Origin: CAILHX01 sp046155285
GTDB lineage: Bacteria; Pseudomonadota; Gammaproteobacteria; Burkholderiales; Methylophilaceae
Direction: 5' to 3'
DNA: 64,000 nucleotides
NCBI GenBank assembly: GCA_046155285.1
Contig: JBJXEA010000005.1
Span: 9,426-73,425 of the forward strand
A program made the position numbers and the translations under genes. Each line of letters starts with the position of its first letter. Within the stretch, counting starts at the first letter, position 1. The notes below the pieces were generated by a model. It searched no databases, had not been told where the DNA came from, and saw only the letters and a list, made by a program, of their open reading frames with translations. Shown piece after piece: positions 25,708-33,282 of the stretch.

Positions 25708-26789
25708 GCATCGCTCCGATTAAAGACATTCTAGACGACATCCGCCAAGGCAAAATGGTGCTGCTGGTGGATGAAGAAGACCGCGAAAACGAAGGCGATT
25801 TGATTCTGGCTGCAGAATTTACTACCCCGGAACACATCAACTTTATGGCGAAATTTGGACGCGGCTTGATTTGCCTGACCTTGACCGAAGCGCGTTGCAA
25901 GCAGCTCAATTTGCCGCAAATGGTGCAGCGTAACGGTGCCAAAATGGGCACCAAATTTACTAACTCGATTGAGGCGGCGATCGGTGTGACGACGGGTATC
26001 TCGGCTGCGGATCGCTCGCATACGGTTCAAACGGCGGTGGCAAAAAATGCTTTAGCCACAGACATTGTCAGCCCCGGCCATATATTCCCTCTTATGGCAC
26101 AGAACGGCGGTGTGCTGGTGCGTGCAGGGCATACCGAGGCCGGTTGTGACTTGGCCGCTTTGGCCGGTTTAGAGCCAGCAGCCGTGATTTGCGAGATTTT
26201 GAAAGATGACGGTAGCATGGCGCGCCTGCCGGATTTAATCGAATTCGCCGCGCTACACGGTTTGAAAATCGGCACTATTGCTGATTTAATTCACTATCGT
26301 AGCCAAACCGAACGCCTGATAGAGCGTGCCGCCGAGCGCATGGTGCAAACGCCTTATGGCGAATTTAAGCTCATCTCGTTTCACGACAAAATTGCCGATG
26401 AGACCCATCTGGCGCTGGTCAAGGGCAATCCCATTCCCAGTCAAGAAACATTGGTGCGAGTACACGAGCCACTTTCAATTTTTGACCTCATAGACCATGC
26501 CAGTAATACGCATTCCTGGAGCGTTTATAAAGCAATGGAGGCGATGCAGAATGTGGAAACCGGGGTGATTGTGCTGTTGCGTCGCCCAGAATCTGGGCAA
26601 CAATTGATAGCGCGTATTCGCGATGCCGATGAGCCGGTGCGCACAAGGCAGGATTTACGCGACTACGGCATAGGTTCGCAAATCCTGCGTGACTTGGGTG
26701 TGGGCAAGATGCGCTTGCTGGCGGTGCCGCGTAAAATGCCGAGCATGACGGGATTCGATTTAGAGGTGACGGGATACTTGGAAAAGTGA
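25704..26789 (+). CDS. ribB: 3,4-dihydroxy-2-butanone 4-phosphate synthase with degenerate GTP cyclohydrolase II-like domain
   Basis: The N-terminal half (residues 1-200) converts ribulose 5-phosphate to dihydroxybutanone phosphate and formate; the acidic DEEDRENEGDLI loop (about 24-35) and GHTEAGCDLA are intact. The C-terminal half (about 205-361) resembles GTP cyclohydrolase II, but the three zinc cysteines of an active enzyme are absent: the corresponding stretch reads VHEPLSIFDLIDHASNTHSW. Such inactive fusions are known in beta- and gammaproteobacteria. I chose ATG 25704 (361 residues) at the ATGA junction with ribE. Confidence 0.93.
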   Translation: MSIAPIKDILDDIRQGKMVLLVDEEDRENEGDLILAAEFTTPEHINFMAKFGRGLICLTLTEARCKQLNLPQMVQRNGAKMGTKFTNSIEAAIGVTTGISAADRSHTVQTAVAKNALATDIVSPGHIFPLMAQNGGVLVRAGHTEAGCDLAALAGLEPAAVICEILKDDGSMARLPDLIEFAALHGLKIGTIADLIHYRSQTERLIERAAERMVQTPYGEFKLISFHDKIADETHLALVKGNPIPSQETLVRVHEPLSIFDLIDHASNTHSWSVYKAMEAMQNVETGVIVLLRRPESGQQLIARIRDADEPVRTRQDLRDYGIGSQILRDLGVGKMRLLAVPRKMPSMTGFDLEVTGYLEK

Positions 26790-26801
26790 GACAATAACAG
26801 C

Positions 26802-27377
26802 GTGGAAAACATCAATTTAACGGGTCACTTCTTAATCGCCATGCCCGCCATGGCTGATCCGAATTTTTCCAGGGCGTTAGCCTATATCTGCGAACACAAC
26901 GAAAACGGCGCACTCGGCATCGTCATCAATCGCCCGATTGAAATGCGCCTCAATGAACTCCTAGACCAAATCAATGTAGAAGGCGAATTCCGCGCCAGAA
27001 ACGACGCCGACCATGTGTACTTTGGCGGTCCGGTACAAACCGACAGAGGCTTTGTGCTGCACCAACCCGTGGGCGCTTGGCAATCTACCATCGCGGTGAG
27101 CCGCGATACCGCGCTGACTACCTCCAAAGATATTTTAGAAGCCACCGCACGTGGTCAAGGCCCGCAAAAAATGTTGGTGAGTTTAGGCTATTCAGGATGG
27201 ACGGCGGGGCAGTTGGAGCAAGAGTTGGCGCAAAATGCTTGGCTCACTGTTGAGCCTAATGAAGCTGACAAAGATTCCATCATTTTCGACTTGCCCATCG
27301 AGCAAAAACTCGCCGCCGCAATGGCGATTTTGGGGGTGGATTTCGCTAATCTTTCTGAAGAGGCAGGCCACGCCTGA
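26802..27377 (+). CDS. YqgE/AlgH family protein
   Basis: 191-residue conserved protein of unknown biochemical role, with NLTGHFLIAMPAMADPNFSRA at the start and YFGGPVQTDRGFVLH in the middle. The GTG start at 26802 fits the family N terminus. Its stop overlaps the ruvX ATG (TGATGG), the usual yqgE-ruvX coupling. Confidence 0.93.
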   Translation: MENINLTGHFLIAMPAMADPNFSRALAYICEHNENGALGIVINRPIEMRLNELLDQINVEGEFRARNDADHVYFGGPVQTDRGFVLHQPVGAWQSTIAVSRDTALTTSKDILEATARGQGPQKMLVSLGYSGWTAGQLEQELAQNAWLTVEPNEADKDSIIFDLPIEQKLAAAMAILGVDFANLSEEAGHA

Positions 27378-27802
27378 TGGCTGTACTGGCCTTTGACTTT
27401 GGCGAAAAACGTATCGGTGTGGCGGTGGGGGATTTTGAAATTGGCATCGCGCACCCGCTGGAAACCATCGCCGAAGAAGGTAATGAAGCAAGATTTAACG
27501 CCATCGCGCGCTTAATCAATGAGTGGTCAGTGACGCAGTTGGTGGTGGGCTTGCCTAGCCACATGGATGGCACCGAGCATGAGTTGAGTCGATTGTGCCG
27601 CCGTTTTGCGCGACGTTTGGAGGGCAGATTTAATCTGCCTGCGGCACTGGTGGATGAGCGCCTGAGTTCTGACGAAGCCAGCCTGTCGCTGAATGAGGCG
27701 GGCATACGCGGCAAAGGCCAGAAAGTGATGATAGACCAAGTAGCTGCGCAGCACATTTTGCAAAGCTACTTTGATGGTTTGAGCACCGTCATTCCCGCGT
27801 AG
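27377..27802 (+). CDS. ruvX: Holliday junction resolvase-like / pre-16S rRNA nuclease YqgF
   Basis: RNase H-fold nuclease of 141 residues. YqgF has been implicated in pre-16S rRNA 5'-end processing. Acidic catalytic positions are visible in FDFGEKRIGVA (Asp7), VDERLSS (near 94-100) and IDQVAAQHIL. The last codons (TVIPA, stop) are supplied by the left end of a dRS3-like element (27787-27893), so the C terminus is repeat-made. Confidence 0.93.
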   Translation: MAVLAFDFGEKRIGVAVGDFEIGIAHPLETIAEEGNEARFNAIARLINEWSVTQLVVGLPSHMDGTEHELSRLCRRFARRLEGRFNLPAALVDERLSSDEASLSLNEAGIRGKGQKVMIDQVAAQHILQSYFDGLSTVIPA

Positions 27803-27893
27803 GCGGGAATCCAGTTCAGCCAAGTAAGGAAGAAATAGGTTTGCTTCACTCCGTAGATGTTTGACTGGGTTCCCGCCTGCGCGGGAATGACGT
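27787..27893 (+). repeat. dRS3-like paired-end element, copy 2
   Basis: CGTCATTCCCGCGTAGGCGG (20-bp palindrome at 27791-27810) facing a second palindrome at 27870-27889, with core CACTCCGTAGATGTTTGACT. It contributes the ruvX stop codon and ends just before pyrR. Confidence 0.9.
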
Positions 27894-27915
27894 GAAATTT
27901 AAAGAGGCTATCGCC

Positions 27916-28410
27916 ATGCTGCCTGACGCAGAAACACTTCTGGACACCCTCGCCGAGCAAATCCGCGCCCAACTTAGCGATGACTCCGCATTGGTGGGCA
28001 TCCACAGCGGCGGCGCTTGGTTGGCCGAGCGTTTGCAGCAAAAGCTGGGGGGTAATATTCCGCTCGGCACGCTCGACATTTCCTTCTACCGCGACGATTT
28101 CAGCCGCATCGGCCTGCATCCGCAAATCAAGCCTTCCAACATCCCGTTTGACGTTGAAAATCAGCACATCATTCTGGTGGATGACGTGCTCTACACTGGG
28201 CGCACCGTGCGTGCCGCGCTGAATGAGCTGTTCGACTATGGGCGTCCTTCAAAAGTAACACTGGCGGTGCTGGTGGATAGAGGCGAGCGCGAATTGCCGA
28301 TAGAGCCACAAGCCGTGGGTGTCAAAGTTACGCTGGAACAAGGCCAAAACCTGGAGCTTGTGCGCGATGACGCAGGTAAATTTAGCCTCAAATTACATCA
28401 ACCAAAATGA
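27916..28410 (+). CDS. pyrR: PyrR bifunctional regulator / uracil phosphoribosyltransferase
   Basis: 164 residues from ATG 27916, chosen because AGAGG lies nine bases upstream; the longer GTG 27892 start would lie in the repeat. The PRPP-binding signature ILVDDVLYTGRTVRAAL (about 84-100) and FYRDDFSRIG are typical. In Gram-positives PyrR attenuates pyr operons. In Pseudomonas-type yqgE-yqgF-pyrR-pyrB-pyrC' operons its role differs. I see no anti-terminator before pyrB; a MITE occupies that gap. Confidence 0.93.
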   Translation: MLPDAETLLDTLAEQIRAQLSDDSALVGIHSGGAWLAERLQQKLGGNIPLGTLDISFYRDDFSRIGLHPQIKPSNIPFDVENQHIILVDDVLYTGRTVRAALNELFDYGRPSKVTLAVLVDRGERELPIEPQAVGVKVTLEQGQNLELVRDDAGKFSLKLHQPK

Positions 28411-28417
28411 GCGTACT

Positions 28418-28564
28418 GGGAGAACCTCTAAAAATGCACCATTTGAGATGCAGTACAAGGCGCACGGAACGGAGAAGCCGAGATAGTATGAGTTATACAG
28501 CGAGGTTGCGAGTACCGCGCAACGCAGTAATGGGCTCAAAGGGTGTGTTTTTAGAGGTTCTCCC
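28418..28564. mobile_element. MITE-like element with 17-bp perfect terminal inverted repeats
   Basis: GGGAGAACCTCTAAAAA (28418-28434) and its exact complement TTTTTAGAGGTTCTCCC (28548-28564) bound a 147-bp non-coding unit with a GC-richer core (GGCGCACGGAACGGAGAAGC). I see no clear target-site duplication. The right terminal repeat carries AGAGG seven bases before the TTG start of pyrB. Confidence 0.85.
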
Positions 28565-29512
28565 TTGAATAATCCACAACTTAACTCAGACGGTAAACTC
28601 ACCCACCTGCTTTCCATAGAAGGCCTCTCTTCCACCATTCTGCGCGAGATTTTAGACACAGCGGAATCCTTTGTCGGCGTGGCTGAGCGCGAAGTTAAAA
28701 AAGTCCCATTGTTGCGTGGCAAAACTGTGTGCAACCTGTTTTTTGAAAACAGCACCCGTACACGCACCACCTTTGAAATCGCCGCCAAACGCCTGTCTGC
28801 CGACGTGATTACGCTGAATGTCGGCACTTCCTCGCAATCTAAGGGTGAGACTATCCTCGACACCGTGGATAATCTCATCGCCATGCATGCCGACATGTTC
28901 GTGGTGCGCCACAGCCAGTCCGGCGCGGCACACTTTATCGCGCGTCATGTGCCGGAAAATATCCACGTCATCAATGCCGGTGATGGTCGCCACGCGCATC
29001 CCACGCAAGGTTTGCTGGACGTGTTCACCATTCGTCGCTACAAGCCGGAGATGCACAATCTGCGGGTGGCTGTGGTAGGCGACTTGCTGCATTCGCGCGT
29101 GGCAAGGTCTGAAATCCATGCACTGACGACTTTAGGTGTACCCGAGGTGCGCGTCATCGCGCCCAAAACCTTGCTGCCAGAGCATGTGGAAAAACTCGGC
29201 GTGCGCGTATTTCACGATATGGCCGAAGGCTTGAAGGACGTGGACGTGGTGATGATGCTGCGCCTGCAAAATGAGCGTATGAACGGTGCGCTACTGCCTT
29301 CGGCGCAAGAGTATTTCAAGTGCTACGGGCTGACAGCAGAAAAGTTGGCGCTGGCTAAACCAGACGCCATTGTGATGCACCCGGGACCGATGAACCGTGG
29401 CGTGGAGATAGACTCCGCCGTGGCGGATGGTGGCCAGTCGGTGATATTGCCTCAGGTGACGTATGGCATTGCGATTCGGATGGCGGTAATGTCCATTTTG
29501 GCGGGCAACTGA
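28565..29512 (+). CDS. pyrB: Aspartate carbamoyltransferase catalytic subunit
   Basis: Joins carbamoyl phosphate and aspartate in pyrimidine synthesis. 315 residues with the carbamoyl-phosphate loop STRTRTTFE (about 60-68), HPTQGLLDV (near 148) and MHPGPMNRG. It starts at TTG 28565, directly against a MITE whose end supplies the AGAGG site. With the inactive PyrC' encoded 2 bases downstream it should form the dodecameric class A ATCase known from Pseudomonas. Confidence 0.95.
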   Translation: MNNPQLNSDGKLTHLLSIEGLSSTILREILDTAESFVGVAEREVKKVPLLRGKTVCNLFFENSTRTRTTFEIAAKRLSADVITLNVGTSSQSKGETILDTVDNLIAMHADMFVVRHSQSGAAHFIARHVPENIHVINAGDGRHAHPTQGLLDVFTIRRYKPEMHNLRVAVVGDLLHSRVARSEIHALTTLGVPEVRVIAPKTLLPEHVEKLGVRVFHDMAEGLKDVDVVMMLRLQNERMNGALLPSAQEYFKCYGLTAEKLALAKPDAIVMHPGPMNRGVEIDSAVADGGQSVILPQVTYGIAIRMAVMSILAGN

Positions 29513-29514
29513 AT

Positions 29515-30792
29515 ATGAAAATCCACATCAAAAATGGTCACCTGATAGACCCACAAAACGGCACAGATGCCAAACAAGATATATTCATCGCGGCGGGCAA
29601 GGTGGTGGGCGTGGACGTAGCTCCGGCAGACTTCAGTGCTAACCAAACCATAGATGCTGAAGGTTTGGTAGTGTGCCCTGGATTGGTGGATTTGTCGGCA
29701 CGCTTGCGCGAACCGGGGTTTGAATACAAAGCCACATTGGAGAGCGAGCTACAAGCCGCAGCGGCGGGCGGTGTAACCAGCTTGGCGTGTCCGCCCGATA
29801 CTGATCCGGTGCTGGATGAGCCGGGCTTGGTGGAGATGCTCAAGCATCGCGCCAAGCTGCTCAATCTGGCGCATGTTTACCCGCTGGGAGCATTGACGCG
29901 ACAATTGCAGGGCAAAAACCTGACCGAAATGTGCGAGTTGGCGGAGGCTGGCTGCGTGGGTTTTTCGCAAGCGGATGCGCCGCTGACCGATACCCAAGTG
30001 TTATGGAACGCCATGCAATACGCGGCGACTTTTGGTTTTACCGTGTGGCTGCGACCAGAAGATGCCTATCTGGCCAAAAATGGTGTGGCACATAATGGCG
30101 AAGTGGCGGCGCGCTTGGGTTTACAAGGCATTCCTGCCAGCGCTGAGGCCATTGCCATCGCCACAATTCTGCGACTGATGAAGGAGACGGGTGCCAAAGT
30201 GCATCTATGTCGGCTTTCCACTGGCGAGGGCGTGGAGATGGTTCGGCAAGCCAAACAACAAGGATTGGCGGTGAGTTGCGATGTCGCCGCGACCCATGTG
30301 CATCTGACCGAACATGACATCGGCTTTTTTGATTCGCACTGTCACTTGCGCCCGCCATTACGCACCCAGCGCGATAAAGAAGCTCTGAGAGCGGGCTTGC
30401 TGGATGGCGCGGTGGATGCGATTTGCTCCGACCACACACCTGTGGACGACGATGCAAAACTGGCCACTTTTGCTGAGAGCGAAGTGGGTGCCAGTGGTTT
30501 GGAGTTGCTGCTGTCGCTGACTTTGAAATGGGCTACGGAGAATAAAGTGGGTCTCTCCGCCGCTATAGCACGCATCACCAACTCTCCTGCCGCTGTGATG
30601 GGCATCAATGCTGGGCATTTGAGTGTGGGCGCGACGGCCGACGTGTGTGTGTTTGATGCCGATGCCTATTATCAAGTCGCCGCCAAAACCCTCAAAAGTC
30701 AGGGTAAAAATACACCATTTTTGGGCATGGAGTTGGCGGGCAAAGTGCGCTACACCTTGGTGGCAGGGCAAATCGTTTTTTACGGAGGCTAA
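29515..30792 (+). CDS. Dihydroorotase-like protein, catalytically inactive type (PyrC')
   Basis: 425-residue amidohydrolase fold. Active dihydroorotases have a metal-binding HxH in a DxHVHLR motif after the first strand. Here the segment reads GLVDLSARLREPGFEYK, with both histidines lost, and later histidine and lysine positions are also changed (VWLRPEDAYL). This is the pattern of the non-catalytic PyrC' that scaffolds ATCase in Pseudomonas. A true dihydroorotase must be encoded elsewhere. Adjacent to pyrB, same operon. Confidence 0.9.
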   Translation: MKIHIKNGHLIDPQNGTDAKQDIFIAAGKVVGVDVAPADFSANQTIDAEGLVVCPGLVDLSARLREPGFEYKATLESELQAAAAGGVTSLACPPDTDPVLDEPGLVEMLKHRAKLLNLAHVYPLGALTRQLQGKNLTEMCELAEAGCVGFSQADAPLTDTQVLWNAMQYAATFGFTVWLRPEDAYLAKNGVAHNGEVAARLGLQGIPASAEAIAIATILRLMKETGAKVHLCRLSTGEGVEMVRQAKQQGLAVSCDVAATHVHLTEHDIGFFDSHCHLRPPLRTQRDKEALRAGLLDGAVDAICSDHTPVDDDAKLATFAESEVGASGLELLLSLTLKWATENKVGLSAAIARITNSPAAVMGINAGHLSVGATADVCVFDADAYYQVAAKTLKSQGKNTPFLGMELAGKVRYTLVAGQIVFYGG

Positions 30793-30795
30793 ATC

Positions 30796-31422
30796 ATGGC
30801 TTTTTCACGTCGCAAGTTTCTCGCCAGTGCAGCGAGCATTCCCTTGCTGTTGTGCTTGCCGGGCAGAGTGCTTGCCGCGGCCAATATCCATCAGCTGACA
30901 GGTAAAGTACGGGTGAATGGCAAGCTGGCGAGTGGCGCTACTGTTATCAAAGCGGGCGACAAAATCACCGTGCCACGCGGCGCTAGTCTAGCCGTCAGCA
31001 TAGGCGAAGATGCATTCTTGTTGCGTGGCGGCAGCACTTTACAAACCACCGCAGGCGACAACGCTGCCATTACTGGCCTGCGCCTGTTCGCCGGAGCCAT
31101 GCTTGCTGTATTCGGCAAGCGCCAAGCCCCTACCTATATCACCAGCCCAGTCGCCACCATCGGCATACGCGGTACGGCAATTTACCTAAGCCTGCAACCG
31201 CACCGCATGTACGGCTGCACTTGTTATGGCAATACCGACGTACAGATTGCAGGCTCGACATTCGTGGAGAAAATCAGCGCCACCCACCATCACCCCTATG
31301 AAATCGCACCAAACGAAGAAAACACGATGGCGATGCGCGCGATGCCAATTAAAGAACATACCGATGATGAGTTGCGGATGCTGGAAGCTTTGGTGGGGCG
31401 TAAACCAGATTTTGATGTGTAA
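30796..31422 (+). CDS. Tat-exported FecR-domain-like protein
   Basis: 208 residues. The N terminus SRRKFLASAASIPLLL is a twin-arginine signal with a cleavage-like ending VLAAA near 32. The rest resembles the FecR beta-rich domain: LTGKVRVNGKLASGATVIKAGDKI and VATIGIRGTA, the latter a hallmark of FecR-like cell-surface or periplasmic proteins. It lacks the sigma-factor partner and membrane anchor of iron-signalling FecR. It lies three bases after pyrC' and may be read from the same transcript. Function not known. Confidence 0.75.
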   Translation: MAFSRRKFLASAASIPLLLCLPGRVLAAANIHQLTGKVRVNGKLASGATVIKAGDKITVPRGASLAVSIGEDAFLLRGGSTLQTTAGDNAAITGLRLFAGAMLAVFGKRQAPTYITSPVATIGIRGTAIYLSLQPHRMYGCTCYGNTDVQIAGSTFVEKISATHHHPYEIAPNEENTMAMRAMPIKEHTDDELRMLEALVGRKPDFDV

Positions 31423-31424
31423 CT

Positions 31425-31499
31425 GTAGATACCGTCTCTCCCGTCAGCCTTATCGCGGTGATTATGCGTAATTTGGTTGACGGGAGAGACGGTATCTAC
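31425..31499. repeat. 75-bp element with 22-bp perfect inverted repeats
   Basis: GTAGATACCGTCTCTCCCGT plus CA (31425-31446) is mirrored exactly at 31478-31499 around a 31-base loop. It begins two bases after the stop of the FecR-like gene. It could terminate transcription or be a small mobile repeat; no T-run follows. Confidence 0.85.
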
Positions 31500-31500
31500 G

Positions 31501-31629
31501 TTGCTGCCGGAGTATCATCCGGAAGTGATGTTCAACAGAGAGTCTTACTGGGTGAACACGGGTACAAAATATACGGTGAATTACGTCAATAAGGCTTGGG
31601 TCAAGCGTTCGACCTATCATCATCTTTGA
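31501..31629 (+). pseudogene. Possible remnant of an unknown coding sequence
   Basis: An open frame without a start (LLPEYHPEVMFNRESYWVN..., ending STYHHL at a stop) directly follows the inverted repeat. Its amino-acid mix looks protein-like (aromatic and charged residues), suggesting the 3' end of a gene cut by the repeat. I do not recognise the family; chance remains possible. Confidence 0.3.
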
Positions 31630-31683
31630 TGAGTTTGAGTGGGGTATCAAGTTGCAAATAACTTAATTAAAAAGGAGATCAAC

Positions 31684-31920
31684 ATGATCGTTTTGAAGCA
31701 TAAAGATACGGGATTTTTTATTGGCACTCTTTCAGAAGAGCAGCTCCAATTTTTGGTAGATCAATTAGAAGAGGAAGCAAGCGAAGATCAGGACTACTGG
31801 ATCAACAGAGCTCAGTTAGAGATATTCAAAGAACAAGGCGCGGATGCAGGCCTTGTTCTTTTGCTGGAGAAGGCAATGGGCAGTGGCGACGAGATGGAAA
31901 TTGTATGGAGCCGTGATTAA
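31684..31920 (+). CDS. Conserved small acidic protein of unknown function
   Basis: 78 residues from ATG 31684, with AAGGAG seven bases upstream; the longer frame upstream has no support. It begins MIVLKHKDTGFFIGTLSEEQ and is rich in Asp/Glu with LVDQLEEE and DYWINRAQLEIFKEQGAD. I believe related small proteins occur in other betaproteobacteria but cannot name a family. Soluble, no export signal. Confidence 0.75.
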   Translation: MIVLKHKDTGFFIGTLSEEQLQFLVDQLEEEASEDQDYWINRAQLEIFKEQGADAGLVLLLEKAMGSGDEMEIVWSRD

Positions 31921-31927
31921 GCGGTTT

Positions 31928-32848
31928 CTATTTCTGCGTTTTCACGATACTCATCGCGGTGGCCACCATAGACCCCATTTCCGCTAGATTTCCCGGAAGT
32001 ATCAAGGTGTTGCCTTCTTTGGCGACATTGGCAAACGCTTCCACGTATTTCTCTGCTACTTTCAAATTCACGGCGTTGATGCCGCCCGGCGCTTCGATAG
32101 CTTCGGCCACTTTGCGGATGGCGTGGGCGGTGGCGTCGGCGACGGCTTTAATGGCTTCGGCTTCGCCTTGGGCGCTGTTGATGGCGGCTTGTTTTTCGCC
32201 TTCGGAGCGTTGAATGAAGGCTTCGCGTTCACCGGTGGCGATGTTGATTTGCTCTTGCTTGCGGCCTTCTGAGGCCGCAATCAGCGCACGTTTTTCGCGT
32301 TCGGCGGTAATCTGCGCTTGCATGGCGTGCAGGATTTCTTGCGGCGGGGTAAGGTCTTTAATTTCGTAACGCAGCACTTTCACACCCCAGCTCGCGGCGG
32401 CTTCGTCCAGTGCGGCCACCACGGCGGTGTTGATGTGATCACGCTCTTCAAAAGTTTTATCCAGCTCCATCTTGCCGATGACCGAGCGCAGTGTGGTTTG
32501 CGCCAGTTGCGTAATCGCCAGAACATAATTGCTGGTGCCATAAGACGCGCGTTGTGGGTCGGTAACTTGAAAATACAAAATGCCGTCGACTTGCAGTTGC
32601 GTGTTGTCTTTGGTGATACAAATCTGGCTGGGCACGTCCAGCGGTACTTCTTTTAGCATGTGGCGATAGGCCACGCGGTCAATAAACGGCACGACGATGT
32701 TCAAGCCCGGGGCGAGTACGGCGTGAAATTTGCCCAAGCGCTCAATCACCAACGTGTATTGCTGCGGCACGACTTTGACTGCTTTGACGATGAAAATGAG
32801 TACTACGAGAAGTGTGAATAGCGAGATGCCAAGGCTGTCGAAGTCCAT
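31928..32848 (-). CDS. SPFH/Band 7 stomatin-like protein (QmcA/paraslipin type)
   Basis: 306 residues: an N-terminal membrane helix (about 8-25), the SPFH domain (VVPQQYTLVIERLGKF, VPFIDRVAY), then a coiled-coil with repeated Ala/Glu (ERKQEQINIATGEREA) and a C-terminal hydrophobic patch. These proteins oligomerise at the inner membrane and organise membrane proteins and proteases such as FtsH. AAGGA precedes ATG 32848. It pairs with the NfeD gene 17 bases upstream, a classic association. Confidence 0.93.
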   Translation of the reverse strand: MDFDSLGISLFTLLVVLIFIVKAVKVVPQQYTLVIERLGKFHAVLAPGLNIVVPFIDRVAYRHMLKEVPLDVPSQICITKDNTQLQVDGILYFQVTDPQRASYGTSNYVLAITQLAQTTLRSVIGKMELDKTFEERDHINTAVVAALDEAAASWGVKVLRYEIKDLTPPQEILHAMQAQITAEREKRALIAASEGRKQEQINIATGEREAFIQRSEGEKQAAINSAQGEAEAIKAVADATAHAIRKVAEAIEAPGGINAVNLKVAEKYVEAFANVAKEGNTLILPGNLAEMGSMVATAMSIVKTQK

Positions 32849-32865
32849 GTTGCTTCCTTAAATGA

Positions 32866-33279
32866 TTAGGGTTTTTGATGCGCCAAAATGAGCACTGAGC
32901 CGCGCATGGCCTTAATGTAAAGCGTTGAATCTTTGGGTGTGTCAACATGCTCTAGTTCGGCGTCCCAGCTTGAGCCGCGATAGCTGACACGCACTTTTCC
33001 GTCTTCGCCCCAAGCCAGCACTTTTACTTGCTCACCAATGTTTGGGTCAATCATGTCGGCGGAGGGAGTTTTGCGCTTTTTGCGTTGCAATAGGATGACC
33101 CCCGCAACACCCGCCACAGCGCTGAATGCAATTTGCATTGTTAGATCAAAGCCCGCCAGCGCCACCAAGCCACCAACAGCAAAGGCTATACCAATGACAA
33201 GTATATAAAAAGTACCCGTCGCCATTTCCAACGCCGCTAGTACCAGCGCGGTTAGAAACCAGTAAACGTAGGGTTGCAT
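32866..33279 (-). CDS. NfeD family membrane protein
   Basis: 137 residues with two to three membrane helices (near 5-25, 28-46 and 50-66) and a soluble C-terminal OB-fold (NIGEQVKVLAWGEDGKVRVSYRGSSWDAEL trimmed: the conserved GSSWDAE is visible). NfeD partners SPFH proteins in membrane organisation. GGAG seven bases before the ATG lies in the last codons of pilT, so pilT-nfeD-SPFH form one operon. Confidence 0.9.
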   Translation of the reverse strand: MQPYVYWFLTALVLAALEMATGTFYILVIGIAFAVGGLVALAGFDLTMQIAFSAVAGVAGVILLQRKKRKTPSADMIDPNIGEQVKVLAWGEDGKVRVSYRGSSWDAELEHVDTPKDSTLYIKAMRGSVLILAHQKP

Positions 33280-33282
33280 TAG

